Shown piece by piece: positions 16,305 through 26,079 of a stretch of 64,000 bases of DNA. The first letter of the stretch is position 1. Each line of letters begins with the position of its first letter. The DNA comes from Eubacteriales bacterium (GTDB lineage Bacteria; Bacillota; Clostridia; Lachnospirales; Lachnospiraceae): positions 1 through 64,000 of the forward strand of contig JAUNUY010000006.1 in the NCBI GenBank assembly GCA_030537935.1, written 5' to 3'. A program made the position numbers and the translations under genes. The notes below the pieces were generated by a model. It saw nothing but the letters and a program-made list of their open reading frames with translations, was not told the DNA's origin and searched no databases.

Positions 16305-17918
16305 CTACTCCTTCTCTAAACGGTACCAAGCCACGCTGAACGGCTCCGGACAAATATAGCGTCCGTCCCTTTCGGGCGCCGCAGTCGAAGCCGTCCCGAT
16401 AATCTGCTCAAAGGTCCCCGTAATCTCATCCGGCAGGCCGATGCGTTGCTTTCGAGCCGACAGGTTCACCACCAAAAGTAGGGGTTCCTTCCGCTCATAA
16501 TAAACCGCAAAATACTTACTCTGCGGAAGAATGTTTTCCTGCCACGCATCCGCCTGATGTACGGAAACGGACGGCATCTTTCCTGCTCGCCTGCCGCCGT
16601 GTCCGAAAGGATTATCCGCCGAAAGCATCTGACGACGGAACGCGACGGCACGTCGCATCCAACCCGGCAAATCCGCCGCCGCTCCTTCCGGCTGATGGTT
16701 CAGGTAATTGATTTCCGCATCAATGCAATAGGCATTGTTGTTGCCGTTTTGCGTCCGCAACACCTCATCCCCCATCATGATACGCGGAATATCCCTTGCC
16801 GTCAGGGTCAGGAGCAGTGCATTGTGCACCGCTCGCAAACGTTGTTCCCGAACCGTCTCATCCGCCGCCGGTCCCTCCGTACCGAAGTTCATACTGTAAT
16901 TATAGTCCGTCCCGTCCCGGTTGTGTTCCCCGTTCGCTTCATTATGTTTTTCTTCATAGGAAAACACGTCGTACAACGTGTACCCGTTATGATACGCCGC
17001 AAAGTTTACACGGTGGCATGCTTGTAAGAAGTAGCGACTCAGATTTCTCGCGGCATTGTCTTCACCACGTAGAAAACGTCGCACATCCACCAGAAAACCC
17101 TCGTCAAAACACCGTACCTGCTCCCGGTCGCCGCCCGTGCCGGTAAAGAGTTTCGTTCCGGTCAGATAAGGCGAGTCCGGTACCGAACTGAGGTCGCCGT
17201 CCGGACGGATGATGTGAAATCCGTCCACACCGTAGAAGCGAATCCAGTGCACCAATGTACGGATGATTTCCTCTGACGTCGTTTCGATAAAATACATCTG
17301 TAAGATGACATCCAAACCGTTCTCATGCAGCTGCTTCACCATCGTTCGAAACGCATCGACCGGGTCGTCCTCACCCGCATAAGCCGGCTTCGGTGCATAA
17401 TAATGCCCCTTCCCGTAACCCCAGTAATTTCGATGCGTCTTGTTATGCATACACTCATTAAAGTCATAGACCGGCATCAGCTCCACGGCATTGAAACCCA
17501 TCTTACGGATATAGGCCGCATGTTCTCCTAGGGCACGGAAGGTACCGCCCGCTTCACCGCCATATGTTGCAGAGGCGGTAAATCCGCGCACATGGGCCGC
17601 ATAGATGACCAACTCATCCATCCGATGTGCCGTATAACCGTCCGCAAACGGCTGCAGAGTACGTCGCATTCCGTATACGGGTCGCTTATTATAATGCCCG
17701 TACACAGATGACGATGTCGTCACCGTCGCCCGGGGATCAACCGTCGTGACGCCGTCAATCTCCAACAGATAGGGCACGTTTTCCGGTACGGCCGCATCAT
17801 CCAAATGCCAGACATTGCCGATGCGATTCGCCGGGTCAAAGTCTATCCGTTCCGTCGGCCGCTGCCCCTCTTTGTCATACAAAAGTACGGCCGCAGTCTT
17901 CTGTGCAATTATCTTCAT
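16305..17918 (-). CDS. GlgX/isoamylase-like GH13 protein lacking catalytic residues
   Basis: A 537-residue protein with clear resemblance to GlgX/pullulanase-type GH13 enzymes: VIYAAHVRGFT (104-114), VELMPVYDFNE (145-155), YWGYG, KHNEANGEHNRDG (324-336) and DIPRIMMGDE. The active-site motifs are altered. Region I reads VILQMYFIET (204-213) where DVVFNH is expected. Region II reads VDGFHII (231-237), with Ile237 in place of the nucleophile Asp and His for Arg. No region III GE-W motif is seen. Region IV has HN (310-311) for HD. Hydrolysis is therefore unlikely; glucan binding or regulation is possible. The frame is intact and the gene sits in an operon, arguing against simple decay. Confidence 0.8.
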   Translation of the reverse strand: MKIIAQKTAAVLLYDKEGQRPTERIDFDPANRIGNVWHLDDAAVPENVPYLLEIDGVTTVDPRATVTTSSSVYGHYNKRPVYGMRRTLQPFADGYTAHRMDELVIYAAHVRGFTASATYGGEAGGTFRALGEHAAYIRKMGFNAVELMPVYDFNECMHNKTHRNYWGYGKGHYYAPKPAYAGEDDPVDAFRTMVKQLHENGLDVILQMYFIETTSEEIIRTLVHWIRFYGVDGFHIIRPDGDLSSVPDSPYLTGTKLFTGTGGDREQVRCFDEGFLVDVRRFLRGEDNAARNLSRYFLQACHRVNFAAYHNGYTLYDVFSYEEKHNEANGEHNRDGTDYNYSMNFGTEGPAADETVREQRLRAVHNALLLTLTARDIPRIMMGDEVLRTQNGNNNAYCIDAEINYLNHQPEGAAADLPGWMRRAVAFRRQMLSADNPFGHGGRRAGKMPSVSVHQADAWQENILPQSKYFAVYYERKEPLLLVVNLSARKQRIGLPDEITGTFEQIIGTASTAAPERDGRYICPEPFSVAWYRLEKE

Positions 17919-17924
17919 CGCTCG

Positions 17925-18689
17925 CTACGCCTCATCCCGTATGGTCAACTCAATCGGACAATGATCCGAGCCGAGCACATCCGAATGAATGGTCGCATCC
18001 GTCAGACGATCTGCCATCGCCCCCGACGTAATGAAGTAATCGATGCGCCACCCCGCATTCCGGCTTCGTGCCGCAAAACGGTAGGACCACCATGAATAGG
18101 CTTCCGCCTTGTCCGGATAAAAATAGCGAAACGTATCGATAAAGCCGCTCTCCAGCATCTTTGTCATCTTCCCGCGTTCCTCATCCGTAAAACCGGCATT
18201 ACGCTTATTGCTCTTCGGATTTTTCAAATCTATCTCTTTATGTGCCACGTTCAAATCGCCGCATAGTACGACCGGTTTTTTCTTCTCCAACTCCTGCAAA
18301 TAGGCCAGAAAATCATCTTCCCAGGTCATGCGATAATCCAAACGGGCCAGTTCCGTTTGTGAATTGGGCGTATAGCAGACGACGAAGTAGAAATCCTCGT
18401 ACTCGCAGGTAATAACGCGCCCCTCCCGATCATGTTCCTCGATACCCAGCCCGTAGGTTACGGCAATCGGTTTCGTCTTCGTGAAGATGGCCGTACCGGA
18501 ATAACCTTTTTTCTCGGCATAATTCCAATACTGATGGTAACCGGGTAAGTCCAGCTCGACCTGACCCGCTTGACATTTACTCTCCTGGATGGCAAAGATA
18601 TCCGCGTCGATTTCGTTGAAAAAGTCCATAAAGCCCTTTTTCAAACAGGCCCGTATTCCGTTGACATTCCATGATATAAATTTTTTCAT
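17925..18689 (-). CDS. xth: Exodeoxyribonuclease III
   Basis: A 254-residue ExoA/Xth-type AP endonuclease of base-excision repair. Motifs: [10 protein letters not shown] (4-13), IQESKC with the metal-binding Glu, GDLNVAH, and the C-terminal catalytic SDHCPIEL. The ATG at 18689 gives the canonical [11 protein letters not shown] start; a longer in-frame extension runs into the ABC-F gene and is rejected. It begins 7 bp after the ABC-F stop and ends 6 bp before the GH13-like gene. Confidence 0.96.
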   Translation of the reverse strand: MKKFISWNVNGIRACLKKGFMDFFNEIDADIFAIQESKCQAGQVELDLPGYHQYWNYAEKKGYSGTAIFTKTKPIAVTYGLGIEEHDREGRVITCEYEDFYFVVCYTPNSQTELARLDYRMTWEDDFLAYLQELEKKKPVVLCGDLNVAHKEIDLKNPKSNKRNAGFTDEERGKMTKMLESGFIDTFRYFYPDKAEAYSWWSYRFAARSRNAGWRIDYFITSGAMADRLTDATIHSDVLGSDHCPIELTIRDEA

Positions 18690-18696
18690 TGTACCC

Positions 18697-20316
18697 CTAT
18701 TTCTCTCCCGCGGTCCAGACGGTCCGTTTCCGGAACGCCTCGTCCGCCGCCATATACTCATCGTATGTGCACATCTTATCAATTAATGTACCCGCCGGCG
18801 TAATCTCCATAATCCGGTTCGCCGTCGACTGTACGAACTGATGGTCATGCGAGGTAAACAGCACGACCCCCGGAAATTTAATCAGTGCATTATTCAACGC
18901 CTGAATGGATTCCATATCCAGGTGGTTGGTCGGCTCATCCAGAATCAGAATATTGGCACCGCTCATCATCATCTTTGAAAGCAGACAACGCACCTTCTCA
19001 CCACCGGAAAGAACATTAATCTTCTTCAAGCTGTCATCCCCACTGAAAAGCATCCGACCCAAAAAGCCACGCACATAGGTCACGTCCCGCTCTTCCGTAT
19101 ACTGCATCAGCCAGTCGGTAATGCTTATTTTTTCGTCAAAGATATTCCCCGGCTCCTTCGGAAAATAGCTCCGGGAAGTCGTCAGACCGAACTTGAAACG
19201 GCCGCCCGTCTCCCGGAGTTCTTCCATTAAAATCCGGAACAACGTCGTCGTCGCATGCTCATTCGGCCCCACGAAAGCCACCTTGTCTTCCCGGCCCAGC
19301 AGAAACGAAATCCCGTCCAATACGGTCTCCCCGTCTTCCACGTAGGTCAGGTCGGTCACTTCCAACACATCGTTTCCGATGCTGCGCTCCGGTTTGAAAT
19401 CGATATACGGATACTTCCGGCTAGAAGCCTGCAATTCTTCCAGTTCGATTTTTTCGAGCGCCTTCTTTCGCGAGGTGGCCTGCTTTGACTTGGATGCATT
19501 GGCACTGAAGCGGGCGATAAACTCCTTGAGTTCTTTGATTTTTTCTTCTTTTTTCTTATTCGATTCCTGCTTCTGTCTTAAAATCAGTTGCGAAGATTCG
19601 TACCAGAAATCATAGTTTCCGGTAAACAAGGTAATCTTACCGAAGTCGATATCCGCAATATGCGTACAGACTTGATTCAGAAAATGCCGGTCATGCGAAA
19701 CGACGATAACCGTATTTTCGAAATTATTCAGAAACTCCTCAAGCCACGCCACCGCATCCAAATCCAAATGGTTCGTCGGCTCATCCAGGAGCAGAATATC
19801 CGGATTGCCGAAGAGTGCCTGTGCCAACAAAACCTTAACTTTCTGCGTACCGTCCAGGTCCTTCATCAGCGCATAATGCTCCGAAACACCCAATCCGTTA
19901 AGCAGGCTTTCCGCATCCGACTCCGCTTCCCATCCGTCCATGGCGGCAAAATCCGCCTCCAACTCGCTCACGCGGATGCCGTCTTCTTCCGAGAAATCAG
20001 GTTTGGCGTAAATAGCCTCCTTCTCCTTCATAATTTCATAAAGGCGTTCGTTTCCACGGATGACCGTATCCAGCACCGTACAATCGTCATACTGAAAATG
20101 ATCCTGCTTTAAGAAGGACAGACGCTCACCCGCTGTAATGGCCACCTCACCTTCCGTAGAATCCATCTCGCCCGAAAGAATCTTCAGAAAGGTCGACTTG
20201 CCGGCGCCGTTGGCACCGATGAGGCCGTAGCAATTTCCTTCCGTAAATTTGATGTTGACATCTTCGAAGAGGGCACGCTTGCCCAATCGAAGCGTTATAT
20301 TGTTTGCACTGATCAT
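18697..20316 (-). CDS. ABC-F family ATPase (YbiT/YkpA-like)
   Basis: A 539-residue soluble tandem ABC protein without membrane domains, likely acting on the ribosome like other ABC-F factors. First domain: GANGAGKS (34-41), Walker [12 protein letters not shown] (175-185), but signature LDGTQ (154-158) instead of LSGGQ. A charged linker covers about 245-300. Second domain: Walker A reads GPNEHATTT (350-358), with Thr356 in place of the Lys, yet [16 protein letters not shown] and SHD are intact. It lies 2 bp after prfB, a context consistent with a translation role. Confidence 0.9.
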   Translation of the reverse strand: MISANNITLRLGKRALFEDVNIKFTEGNCYGLIGANGAGKSTFLKILSGEMDSTEGEVAITAGERLSFLKQDHFQYDDCTVLDTVIRGNERLYEIMKEKEAIYAKPDFSEEDGIRVSELEADFAAMDGWEAESDAESLLNGLGVSEHYALMKDLDGTQKVKVLLAQALFGNPDILLLDEPTNHLDLDAVAWLEEFLNNFENTVIVVSHDRHFLNQVCTHIADIDFGKITLFTGNYDFWYESSQLILRQKQESNKKKEEKIKELKEFIARFSANASKSKQATSRKKALEKIELEELQASSRKYPYIDFKPERSIGNDVLEVTDLTYVEDGETVLDGISFLLGREDKVAFVGPNEHATTTLFRILMEELRETGGRFKFGLTTSRSYFPKEPGNIFDEKISITDWLMQYTEERDVTYVRGFLGRMLFSGDDSLKKINVLSGGEKVRCLLSKMMMSGANILILDEPTNHLDMESIQALNNALIKFPGVVLFTSHDHQFVQSTANRIMEITPAGTLIDKMCTYDEYMAADEAFRKRTVWTAGEK

Positions 20317-20318
20317 GA

Positions 20319-21462
20319 CTACTCCGTTATCTCTCTGCGGGACTGCATACCGCTCTTCCGAAACTTGAGATATTCCTGAATGAATACCGCCAAGTCACCA
20401 TCCAACACGGCCTGCGGATTTCCCGTCTCCGCCTTTGTCCGGTGATCCTTCACCATGGAATACGGTTGCAGGACATAAGACCGAATCTGACTACCCCAAC
20501 CGATTTCCGCCACCTCACCGCGGATGGCCGCTTCCTTCTTTTCCCGTTCCTGCTGTTCAATCATGTAGAGCTTGGCACGCAACATCTGCATGGCCCGCTC
20601 CCGATTGCGCAACTGGGAACGCTCGTTCTGACATTGTACCACCACGCCGGTCGGCAAATGTGTAATCCGAATGGCGGAGGATGTCTTGTTGACGTGTTGT
20701 CCCCCCGCGCCTGAAGCACGATACGTATCAACGCGCAGGTCATCGTCCGCAATCTCAACCTTGATATTGTCCGCCAGTTCCGGCATGACGTCGCAGGACA
20801 CGAAGGACGTCTGCCGTTTTCCCGCGGCATTGAACGGTGAAATTCTTACCAGACGGTGCACGCCGTGTTCCGATTTGAGTTTACCATAGGCATACGGACC
20901 GCTCACCTCGAAGGTGATGGATTTGATACCGGCATCTTCACCGTCCAAATAATCCAACACTTCCAAGGTACAACCGTTCTGCTCCGACCAACGCTTATAC
21001 ATCCGAAACAGCATCTCACACCAGTCGCATGCCTCCGTACCGCCGGCTCCCGCGTTCAACTTGAGCACCGCATTATTCTTGTCATACGGCTCACACAACA
21101 GGGTTTGGACACTGAGTCGGGCCACCCGCCGACCGATTCCCGCCGACATGGCCATCAACTCATCCGCTATCTGCAGCTGTGCCGCCGCATCTTCCATCAC
21201 GGCAATCTCCAACAATTCTCCGGCATCCGCCAGTTCCGCTTCCAACTGCTCATAATTTTCAATATCGTCCTGTATATACTTTAACTGCGTCGATATCTCC
21301 CGTGCCCGGCTCTGATCATCCCAAAATCCCGGTGCTTCCATTTTCTTGCGGAGACGGACCTCTTCTTCCCGCTTATTTGCGATGTCAAAGAGAGTCCCTT
21401 AACTCAATCAGTGCCGCCGTGTTTTCATTCAGAATACGTTTGATTTCATCTAATTCAACCAT
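20319..21462 (-). CDS. prfB: Peptide chain release factor 2 with programmed +1 frameshift
   Basis: RF2, which terminates at UGA and UAA. The main frame (20319-21386) has GAGGQHVNKTSSAIR with the catalytic GGQ. Translation starts at the ATG at 21462 (MVELDEIKRILNENT…), preceded by GGGAGA, and runs 25 codons to CTT TGA C with the in-frame TGA at 21387-21385. A +1 slip at CTT resumes in GAC ATC GCA. An SD-like AGGGA sits just upstream of the slippery codon. Shifted product is about 380 residues. This is the standard autoregulatory recoding site of bacterial RF2. secA precedes by 84 bp. Confidence 0.95.
21385..21400 (-). promoter_or_regulatory. prfB programmed frameshift site
   Basis: Minus strand reads AGGGACTCTCTTTGAC: an SD-like AGGGA, then the slippery CTT followed by TGA C. 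RF2 scarcity slows termination at TGA and favours the +1 shift. Confidence 0.92.
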
Positions 21463-21546
21463 ACCGTTCTCCCTTTCCATATTTTTATAATGAGACAAGG
21501 GAGTGTCTTTGCAAACACCCCCTCGCAACGGATTTGTCATCCCATG

Positions 21547-24102
21547 CTACATCCCGCAACATTGCTTATACTTTTTGCCGCTGCCGCAGGGGCAGGGGTC
21601 ATTCGGATACACTTTTTTCTGCGCCCGGCGCTTCGGCTGACGCGGTCCTGCCGTCTCATCCCGGTTTGTTCCGGTCACCTTCACCGTTTGCTTCCGTTCC
21701 ACTTCCGCTTCTATCCGTACACGATAGAGCACGGTCAGCACCGTTTCGAACACCGTCTGTATCATGTCACTGAACATTTCATAGCCCAGGACCTTGTATT
21801 CCACCAGGGGATCGCGCTGTCCGTAAGCCTGCAAACCGATTCCTTCGCGAAGCTGTGCCATATCGTCGATGTGGTTCATCCACTTTTCATCGATAACCCG
21901 CAAGATAACGACGCGTTCCAACTCCCGGAAATCCGCTTCCGGATATTCCTCTTCTTTTTCCTTGTACAGTTTACGAGCCCGTTCACGCATACGTTCCGTC
22001 AACGCTTCTTTATCCCGTACATCGGCAATCTCATCATAGAAGGCCTTTGAATACGGAATAATCGGCTCGATGACGGATGCCAGTTCCACCAAATCAAAGC
22101 TGCCGTCCTCCGCCATGACTTGATTGACCTTGTCCGCTACGACATCATCGACCATCTTCATGACGAGGTCGCGCATATTTTCACCATCCAGCACCTTCCG
22201 GCGCTCGGCATATATATTCTCTCTTTGTTCGTTGTTGACCCGGTCGTACTCCAGCAAGTTTTTCCGAATACCGAAGTTATTTCCCTCGATCTTCTTCTGT
22301 GCTTTTTCCACCGCCGATGTCAACGACTTATGCTGTATTTCTTCATCTTCCCGTACACCCAGATTCCGGAATATGGATATCATGCGCTCGTTACTGAACA
22401 AACGCATCAAGTCATCCTCCAGGGAAATAAAGAACTTCGATTCCCCGGGGTCTCCCTGCCGACCGCTTCGACCGCGAAGCTGATTGTCAATACGCCGCGA
22501 CTCATGGCGTTCCGTGCCGACGATAAACAAGCCGCCCGCCGCACGGGCCTCATCATCGAGCTTAATATCGGTACCACGACCGGCCATGTTGGTGGCAATC
22601 GTTACCGCGCCGTGCTTACCGGCCAGCTTGACAATCTCCGCCTCCCGCTCATGTTGCTTTGCGTTCAACACCTCATGCGGAACGCCGCGCCGTTTCAATA
22701 ATGCGGCAATCTCCTCCGAACTCTCAATGGAAATGGTGCCCACCAGTACCGGCTGTCCTTTACGATAACAGGTTTCTATTTGGTCGATAATCGCCTTTAA
22801 CTTGCCCATCCGGTTGATAAAGACCGCATCATTGTGGTCTTCCCGGCGCACGGGTTCATTCGTTGGAATCTCGATAACGTCCATGGAATAGATGTTTCGA
22901 AACTCCTGCTCCTCCGTCAAAGCGGTACCGGTCATACCGGCCTTCTTGTTGTATTTGTTGAAAAAATTCTGGAAGGTGACGGTCGCCAAAGTCCGGCTCT
23001 CCCGCTGTACTTCCACCTTTTCTTTCGCCTCGATGGCCTGATGTAACCCGTCCGAATAACGACGTCCCGGCATGATACGACCCGTAAATTCGTCGACAAT
23101 CAGTACTTCACCCTCTTTGACGATATAGTCCTTGTCGCGGAACATCAAGTTGTGGGCACGCAATGCCAAGATGACATTATGCTGGATTTCCAGATTTTCC
23201 GGATCCGCCAGATTGTCAATTCGGAAGAATTTCTCCACCCGCTCGACACCGCGTTCGGTCAAGTTCACGACCTTATCCTTCTCATTGACAATGAAATCAC
23301 CCGTTTCGGTAATCTCCTCGCCCATGATGGCCGCCATCTTTGTCATCTCGCCGCTCGCCTCGCCCCGTTCCAACTGACGTGCCAGCATGTCCGCCATTTC
23401 ATACAGTTTCGTAGACTTGCTGCTCTGTCCGGAAATGATGAGCGGGGTCCGTGCCTCGTCAATCAATACGGAGTCGACCTCGTCGATGATGCAGTAGTTT
23501 AAGTCCCGCAGCACCATCTCCTCCTTGCGGATAACCATGTTGTCACGCAAGTAATCAAAACCGATTTCGTTATTCGTCACATATGTAATATCGCAGTTAT
23601 AGGCCTCCTGACGCTCCTTGGAAGACAAGTCGTTCAACACGACGCCGGTCGTCAATCCGAGCAGGGCAAAGACTTGTCCCATCTCTTCGCAGTCACGCTT
23701 TGCAAGGTAGTCATTGACCGTAACGATGTGGACCCCTTTGCCTTCCAATGCATTCAAATAGGCCGGCATGGTCGCCACCAGGGTTTTTCCTTCACCCGTT
23801 TTCATTTCCGCCAAACGACCTTGATGCAGAATAATCGCACCGATAATCTGAACCGGATAGGGTTTCAGACCGAGTGCGTGAACCGCCGCCGCTCGGGCAA
23901 CCGCAAAGGCCTCCACCATGATGTCATCCAATGTTTCGCCGTTTTCGAGACGCTTTTTGAACTCTTCCGTCTTATCTTTTAAGTTTTCCGGTGCAATGGC
24001 CGCCATCTCGTCTTCCAATGCGAGAACCTGCTCTGCCAAGGGTCGGACTTTCTTTATTTCACGTTCACTGTGTGTACCGAATATTTTCGATAATAGACCC
24101 AC
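21547..24102 (-). CDS. secA: Preprotein translocase ATPase SecA
   Basis: An 851-residue SecA, the ATPase motor of the Sec channel. Walker A GEGKT is in MKTGEGKTLVATMP, the DEAD-type DEVDSVLIDEARTPL follows, then GRAGRGTDIKL-like MAGRGTDIKLDDEA and the QLRGRSGRQGDPG segment. The C terminus has the zinc-binding SEC-C motif (CPCGSGKKYKQCC). Length matches the family. The gene begins a long co-directional run with prfB. Confidence 0.97.
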   Translation of the reverse strand: MGLLSKIFGTHSEREIKKVRPLAEQVLALEDEMAAIAPENLKDKTEEFKKRLENGETLDDIMVEAFAVARAAAVHALGLKPYPVQIIGAIILHQGRLAEMKTGEGKTLVATMPAYLNALEGKGVHIVTVNDYLAKRDCEEMGQVFALLGLTTGVVLNDLSSKERQEAYNCDITYVTNNEIGFDYLRDNMVIRKEEMVLRDLNYCIIDEVDSVLIDEARTPLIISGQSSKSTKLYEMADMLARQLERGEASGEMTKMAAIMGEEITETGDFIVNEKDKVVNLTERGVERVEKFFRIDNLADPENLEIQHNVILALRAHNLMFRDKDYIVKEGEVLIVDEFTGRIMPGRRYSDGLHQAIEAKEKVEVQRESRTLATVTFQNFFNKYNKKAGMTGTALTEEQEFRNIYSMDVIEIPTNEPVRREDHNDAVFINRMGKLKAIIDQIETCYRKGQPVLVGTISIESSEEIAALLKRRGVPHEVLNAKQHEREAEIVKLAGKHGAVTIATNMAGRGTDIKLDDEARAAGGLFIVGTERHESRRIDNQLRGRSGRQGDPGESKFFISLEDDLMRLFSNERMISIFRNLGVREDEEIQHKSLTSAVEKAQKKIEGNNFGIRKNLLEYDRVNNEQRENIYAERRKVLDGENMRDLVMKMVDDVVADKVNQVMAEDGSFDLVELASVIEPIIPYSKAFYDEIADVRDKEALTERMRERARKLYKEKEEEYPEADFRELERVVILRVIDEKWMNHIDDMAQLREGIGLQAYGQRDPLVEYKVLGYEMFSDMIQTVFETVLTVLYRVRIEAEVERKQTVKVTGTNRDETAGPRQPKRRAQKKVYPNDPCPCGSGKKYKQCCGM

Positions 24103-24196
24103 TTTTTCCTCCTGTTTTCGAAGAATACGTCACGCCTGTTATGTATCCCCGTTCTCTTGAACTCAACTCTTATTTCCGTGCGTGTAACCGAGACTT

Positions 24197-24225
24197 ATTT
24201 TATCATTAAAATACCGAAAAAGCAA
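24197..24225 (-). promoter_or_regulatory. Promoter for secA
   Basis: Minus strand TTGCTT (24225-24220), 17-bp spacer, TAAAAT (24202-24197), leaving a roughly 95-bp leader before the secA ATG. Confidence 0.6.
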
Positions 24226-24239
24226 GGAAAGGCAAGGAT

Positions 24240-25136
24240 TCACTCCCGATGGCAAGGTGCATTTTCCGGCGTTTGTACACAGGTACTCACCTTTGTCGGT
24301 CGTAATACGGACAGAAAGACGGCCGCCATGATAATCGCGCCGCCCGCCACCATCCGCGGTGTCACGGGCTCATGGACCAACCAGACGGAAAAAAGCATCC
24401 CGAAAATGGACTCCAAACTCAGTATGATGGCTGAAGTCGTTTCCCCCACGTATTGCTGAGACCAAGTCTGCATAAAATAGCAAAGCGACGTGGCAAAAAT
24501 GCCGGATGCCAAGACCGCAACAACGCCGATCCCGTCGGCCGGCAGGGCAATCCCCGTCGGCAGGGCAAATAGAAAGGAGCAACACATGGTCACCGCCATC
24601 TGTAAAAAGACAAGTACCTCCACCCGTACGCTACGAACATATAAATCCGTCAAATAAATCTGTAAGGCAAATGCCACGGCGCACGCCACGGTCAACGAGT
24701 CGCCAACACCCAAGTGAAAGTCGCTCGTTAGGGACATCACGCCCGATCCCGTTACCGCCATAAGTGCACATACGATTTTCAGCTTGCCGATTCGTCGCCG
24801 TTCAATTAAAAAGGCGAAAAACGGTACGAACACCACGTACAATGCCGTCAAAAATGCGTTCTTGGACGGCGTCGTATACTTCAATCCCGCCGTCTGTAAA
24901 TAAAAGGACAAAAATAGAATGACGCCCAATGTCAGCCCGTAGCGCCATTCCTTCGGCGTAATATGGCGTAACTTTTTCAAATTAAACAACCCCATAACCG
25001 CCGTTGCAATCAAAAACCGTAAAAACATGAACTGTGCCGGATTTAAGCTGCGCAATGCTATGTCCGACAGAACAAATCCGCACCCCCATATCATGGTCAC
25101 CGCCCAAAGCGTCACCACGGCCAATTTCGTTTTCAT
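24240..25136 (-). CDS. EamA/DMT family transporter
   Basis: A 298-residue integral membrane protein with about ten hydrophobic helices in two EamA repeats (first: MIWGCGFVLSDIALRSLNP; second half from about residue 145, …LTVACAVAFALQIYLTDLYVR). Family members export amino acids or metabolites; the substrate is unknown. It is a single-gene unit with its own promoter. The short basic C terminus is not unusual. Confidence 0.9.
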   Translation of the reverse strand: MKTKLAVVTLWAVTMIWGCGFVLSDIALRSLNPAQFMFLRFLIATAVMGLFNLKKLRHITPKEWRYGLTLGVILFLSFYLQTAGLKYTTPSKNAFLTALYVVFVPFFAFLIERRRIGKLKIVCALMAVTGSGVMSLTSDFHLGVGDSLTVACAVAFALQIYLTDLYVRSVRVEVLVFLQMAVTMCCSFLFALPTGIALPADGIGVVAVLASGIFATSLCYFMQTWSQQYVGETTSAIILSLESIFGMLFSVWLVHEPVTPRMVAGGAIIMAAVFLSVLRPTKVSTCVQTPENAPCHRE

Positions 25137-25207
25137 AAAGCCTCCATAAACATAAATTTATCGGCCGTTTCCGAAAAAGCGTCCCGAAACGTACCGAATA
25201 CTTCTAC

Positions 25208-25236
25208 ACCATAAGACGTCGTCAAACATTTGTCAA
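25208..25236 (-). promoter_or_regulatory. Promoter for the EamA transporter gene
   Basis: Minus strand TTGACA (25236-25231), 17-bp spacer, TATGGT (25213-25208), about 70 bp before the start codon. Confidence 0.6.
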
Positions 25237-25400
25237 TAATCTTTGAATATATACGAAAATTTCCGTCTCCTTTGTGTACGAAATAGCCATGAACAAGCTT
25301 ATAAACATTTTTCCGCCAAAGGTACGATTTGTCAAACCGTCCCCGCGAGTATCACAATTTTTTCATGTATTTCAGTCATATTCATCGATATTCTTATTAT
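25237..25400. other. Divergent AT-rich intergenic region
   Basis: This is the core of the 376-bp gap between the divergent EamA and HTH-protein genes. Apart from the two flanking promoters I see no RNA gene, riboswitch or strong hairpin. Confidence 0.5.
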
Positions 25401-25428
25401 TTGTGTTCTATTTGTGAAATAATAGAAT
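25401..25428 (+). promoter_or_regulatory. Candidate promoter for the HTH gene
   Basis: Plus strand TTGTGT (25401-25406), 16-bp spacer, TAGAAT (25423-25428), about 85 bp upstream of the ATG at 25513. Confidence 0.45.
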
Positions 25429-25512
25429 ATGTAACCATTTCGTTCCATTTATTCCTTATTGAGTATCTAAATCATTACTGCTACGATTTTGGTACTTGAG
25501 AAAGGAGAGTTT

Positions 25513-25944
25513 ATGAAAACTACACAAATTGTAAACATCATTAAGAACCAGGAGAACATACTGAATCGAATCAATCGGGAGGAGGATTATCTGTATGAGC
25601 AGCTCTATCGACTCAGGAAGCTTGAAACCGCATTCGGGAAAAACGGCGTCATACGGGAAGGCGAGAGCATTTATAAACTGGTCAATCGGCGCGAAAGTGA
25701 TTTGGTGATGAAGATTGAACAGCTCGGTAGGGAGCGGGGCCTTGCCGAATGTGTGCTTCGCCTGTATCGTTCTCTGGACAAGCAGGCTCGTCGAGTCCTT
25801 GATTATCTCTATCTGGAAAATCGTAGTTGGGATTGGGTCGCCGTTGAAATGGATATCAGCAAAACATCCATCAGCCGACATCGTACCCGTGGTCTCCGAG
25901 CACTTCATAGCGGCGTGCACTCATACCTTGAAGATAACCCTTAA
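25513..25944 (+). CDS. Sigma-70 region 4-like HTH protein (phage ArpU-type)
   Basis: A 143-residue basic, mostly helical protein. The C-terminal third reads like a sigma region 4 helix-turn-helix: LDKQARRVLDYLYLENRSWD, then VAVEMDISKTSISRHRTRGLRAL. The N-terminal half is a probable coiled coil (ENILNRINREEDYLYEQLYRLRKLE). Similar small proteins (ArpU/RinA-like) regulate late genes in Firmicute phages, but no phage genes adjoin it. The ATG has AAAGGAGAG at good spacing. It is on the lagging strand, against its neighbours. The target is unknown. Confidence 0.7.
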   Translation: MKTTQIVNIIKNQENILNRINREEDYLYEQLYRLRKLETAFGKNGVIREGESIYKLVNRRESDLVMKIEQLGRERGLAECVLRLYRSLDKQARRVLDYLYLENRSWDWVAVEMDISKTSISRHRTRGLRALHSGVHSYLEDNP

Positions 25945-26020
25945 TTAGACGTTACGACTGAATTGTGAATTATATGTCAATTATATTGTCTATTATTCCG
26001 TTATATTGCCCTTTTTCTTC

Positions 26021-26048
26021 TTGATTATATCTCCTCTTATGTTATAAT
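26021..26048 (+). promoter_or_regulatory. Promoter for carbonic anhydrase
   Basis: Plus strand TTGATT (26021-26026), 16-bp spacer, TATAAT (26043-26048), followed by AAGGAGG before the ATG at 26080. Confidence 0.65.
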
Positions 26049-26079
26049 TGATATAGCACAGTATTCAAGGAGGTTCAAT

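Noticed and set aside
25456-25920. A 154-codon minus-strand frame
   Set aside because: It is fully antisense to the HTH-protein gene, which has a clear start signal and recognisable C-terminal domain.
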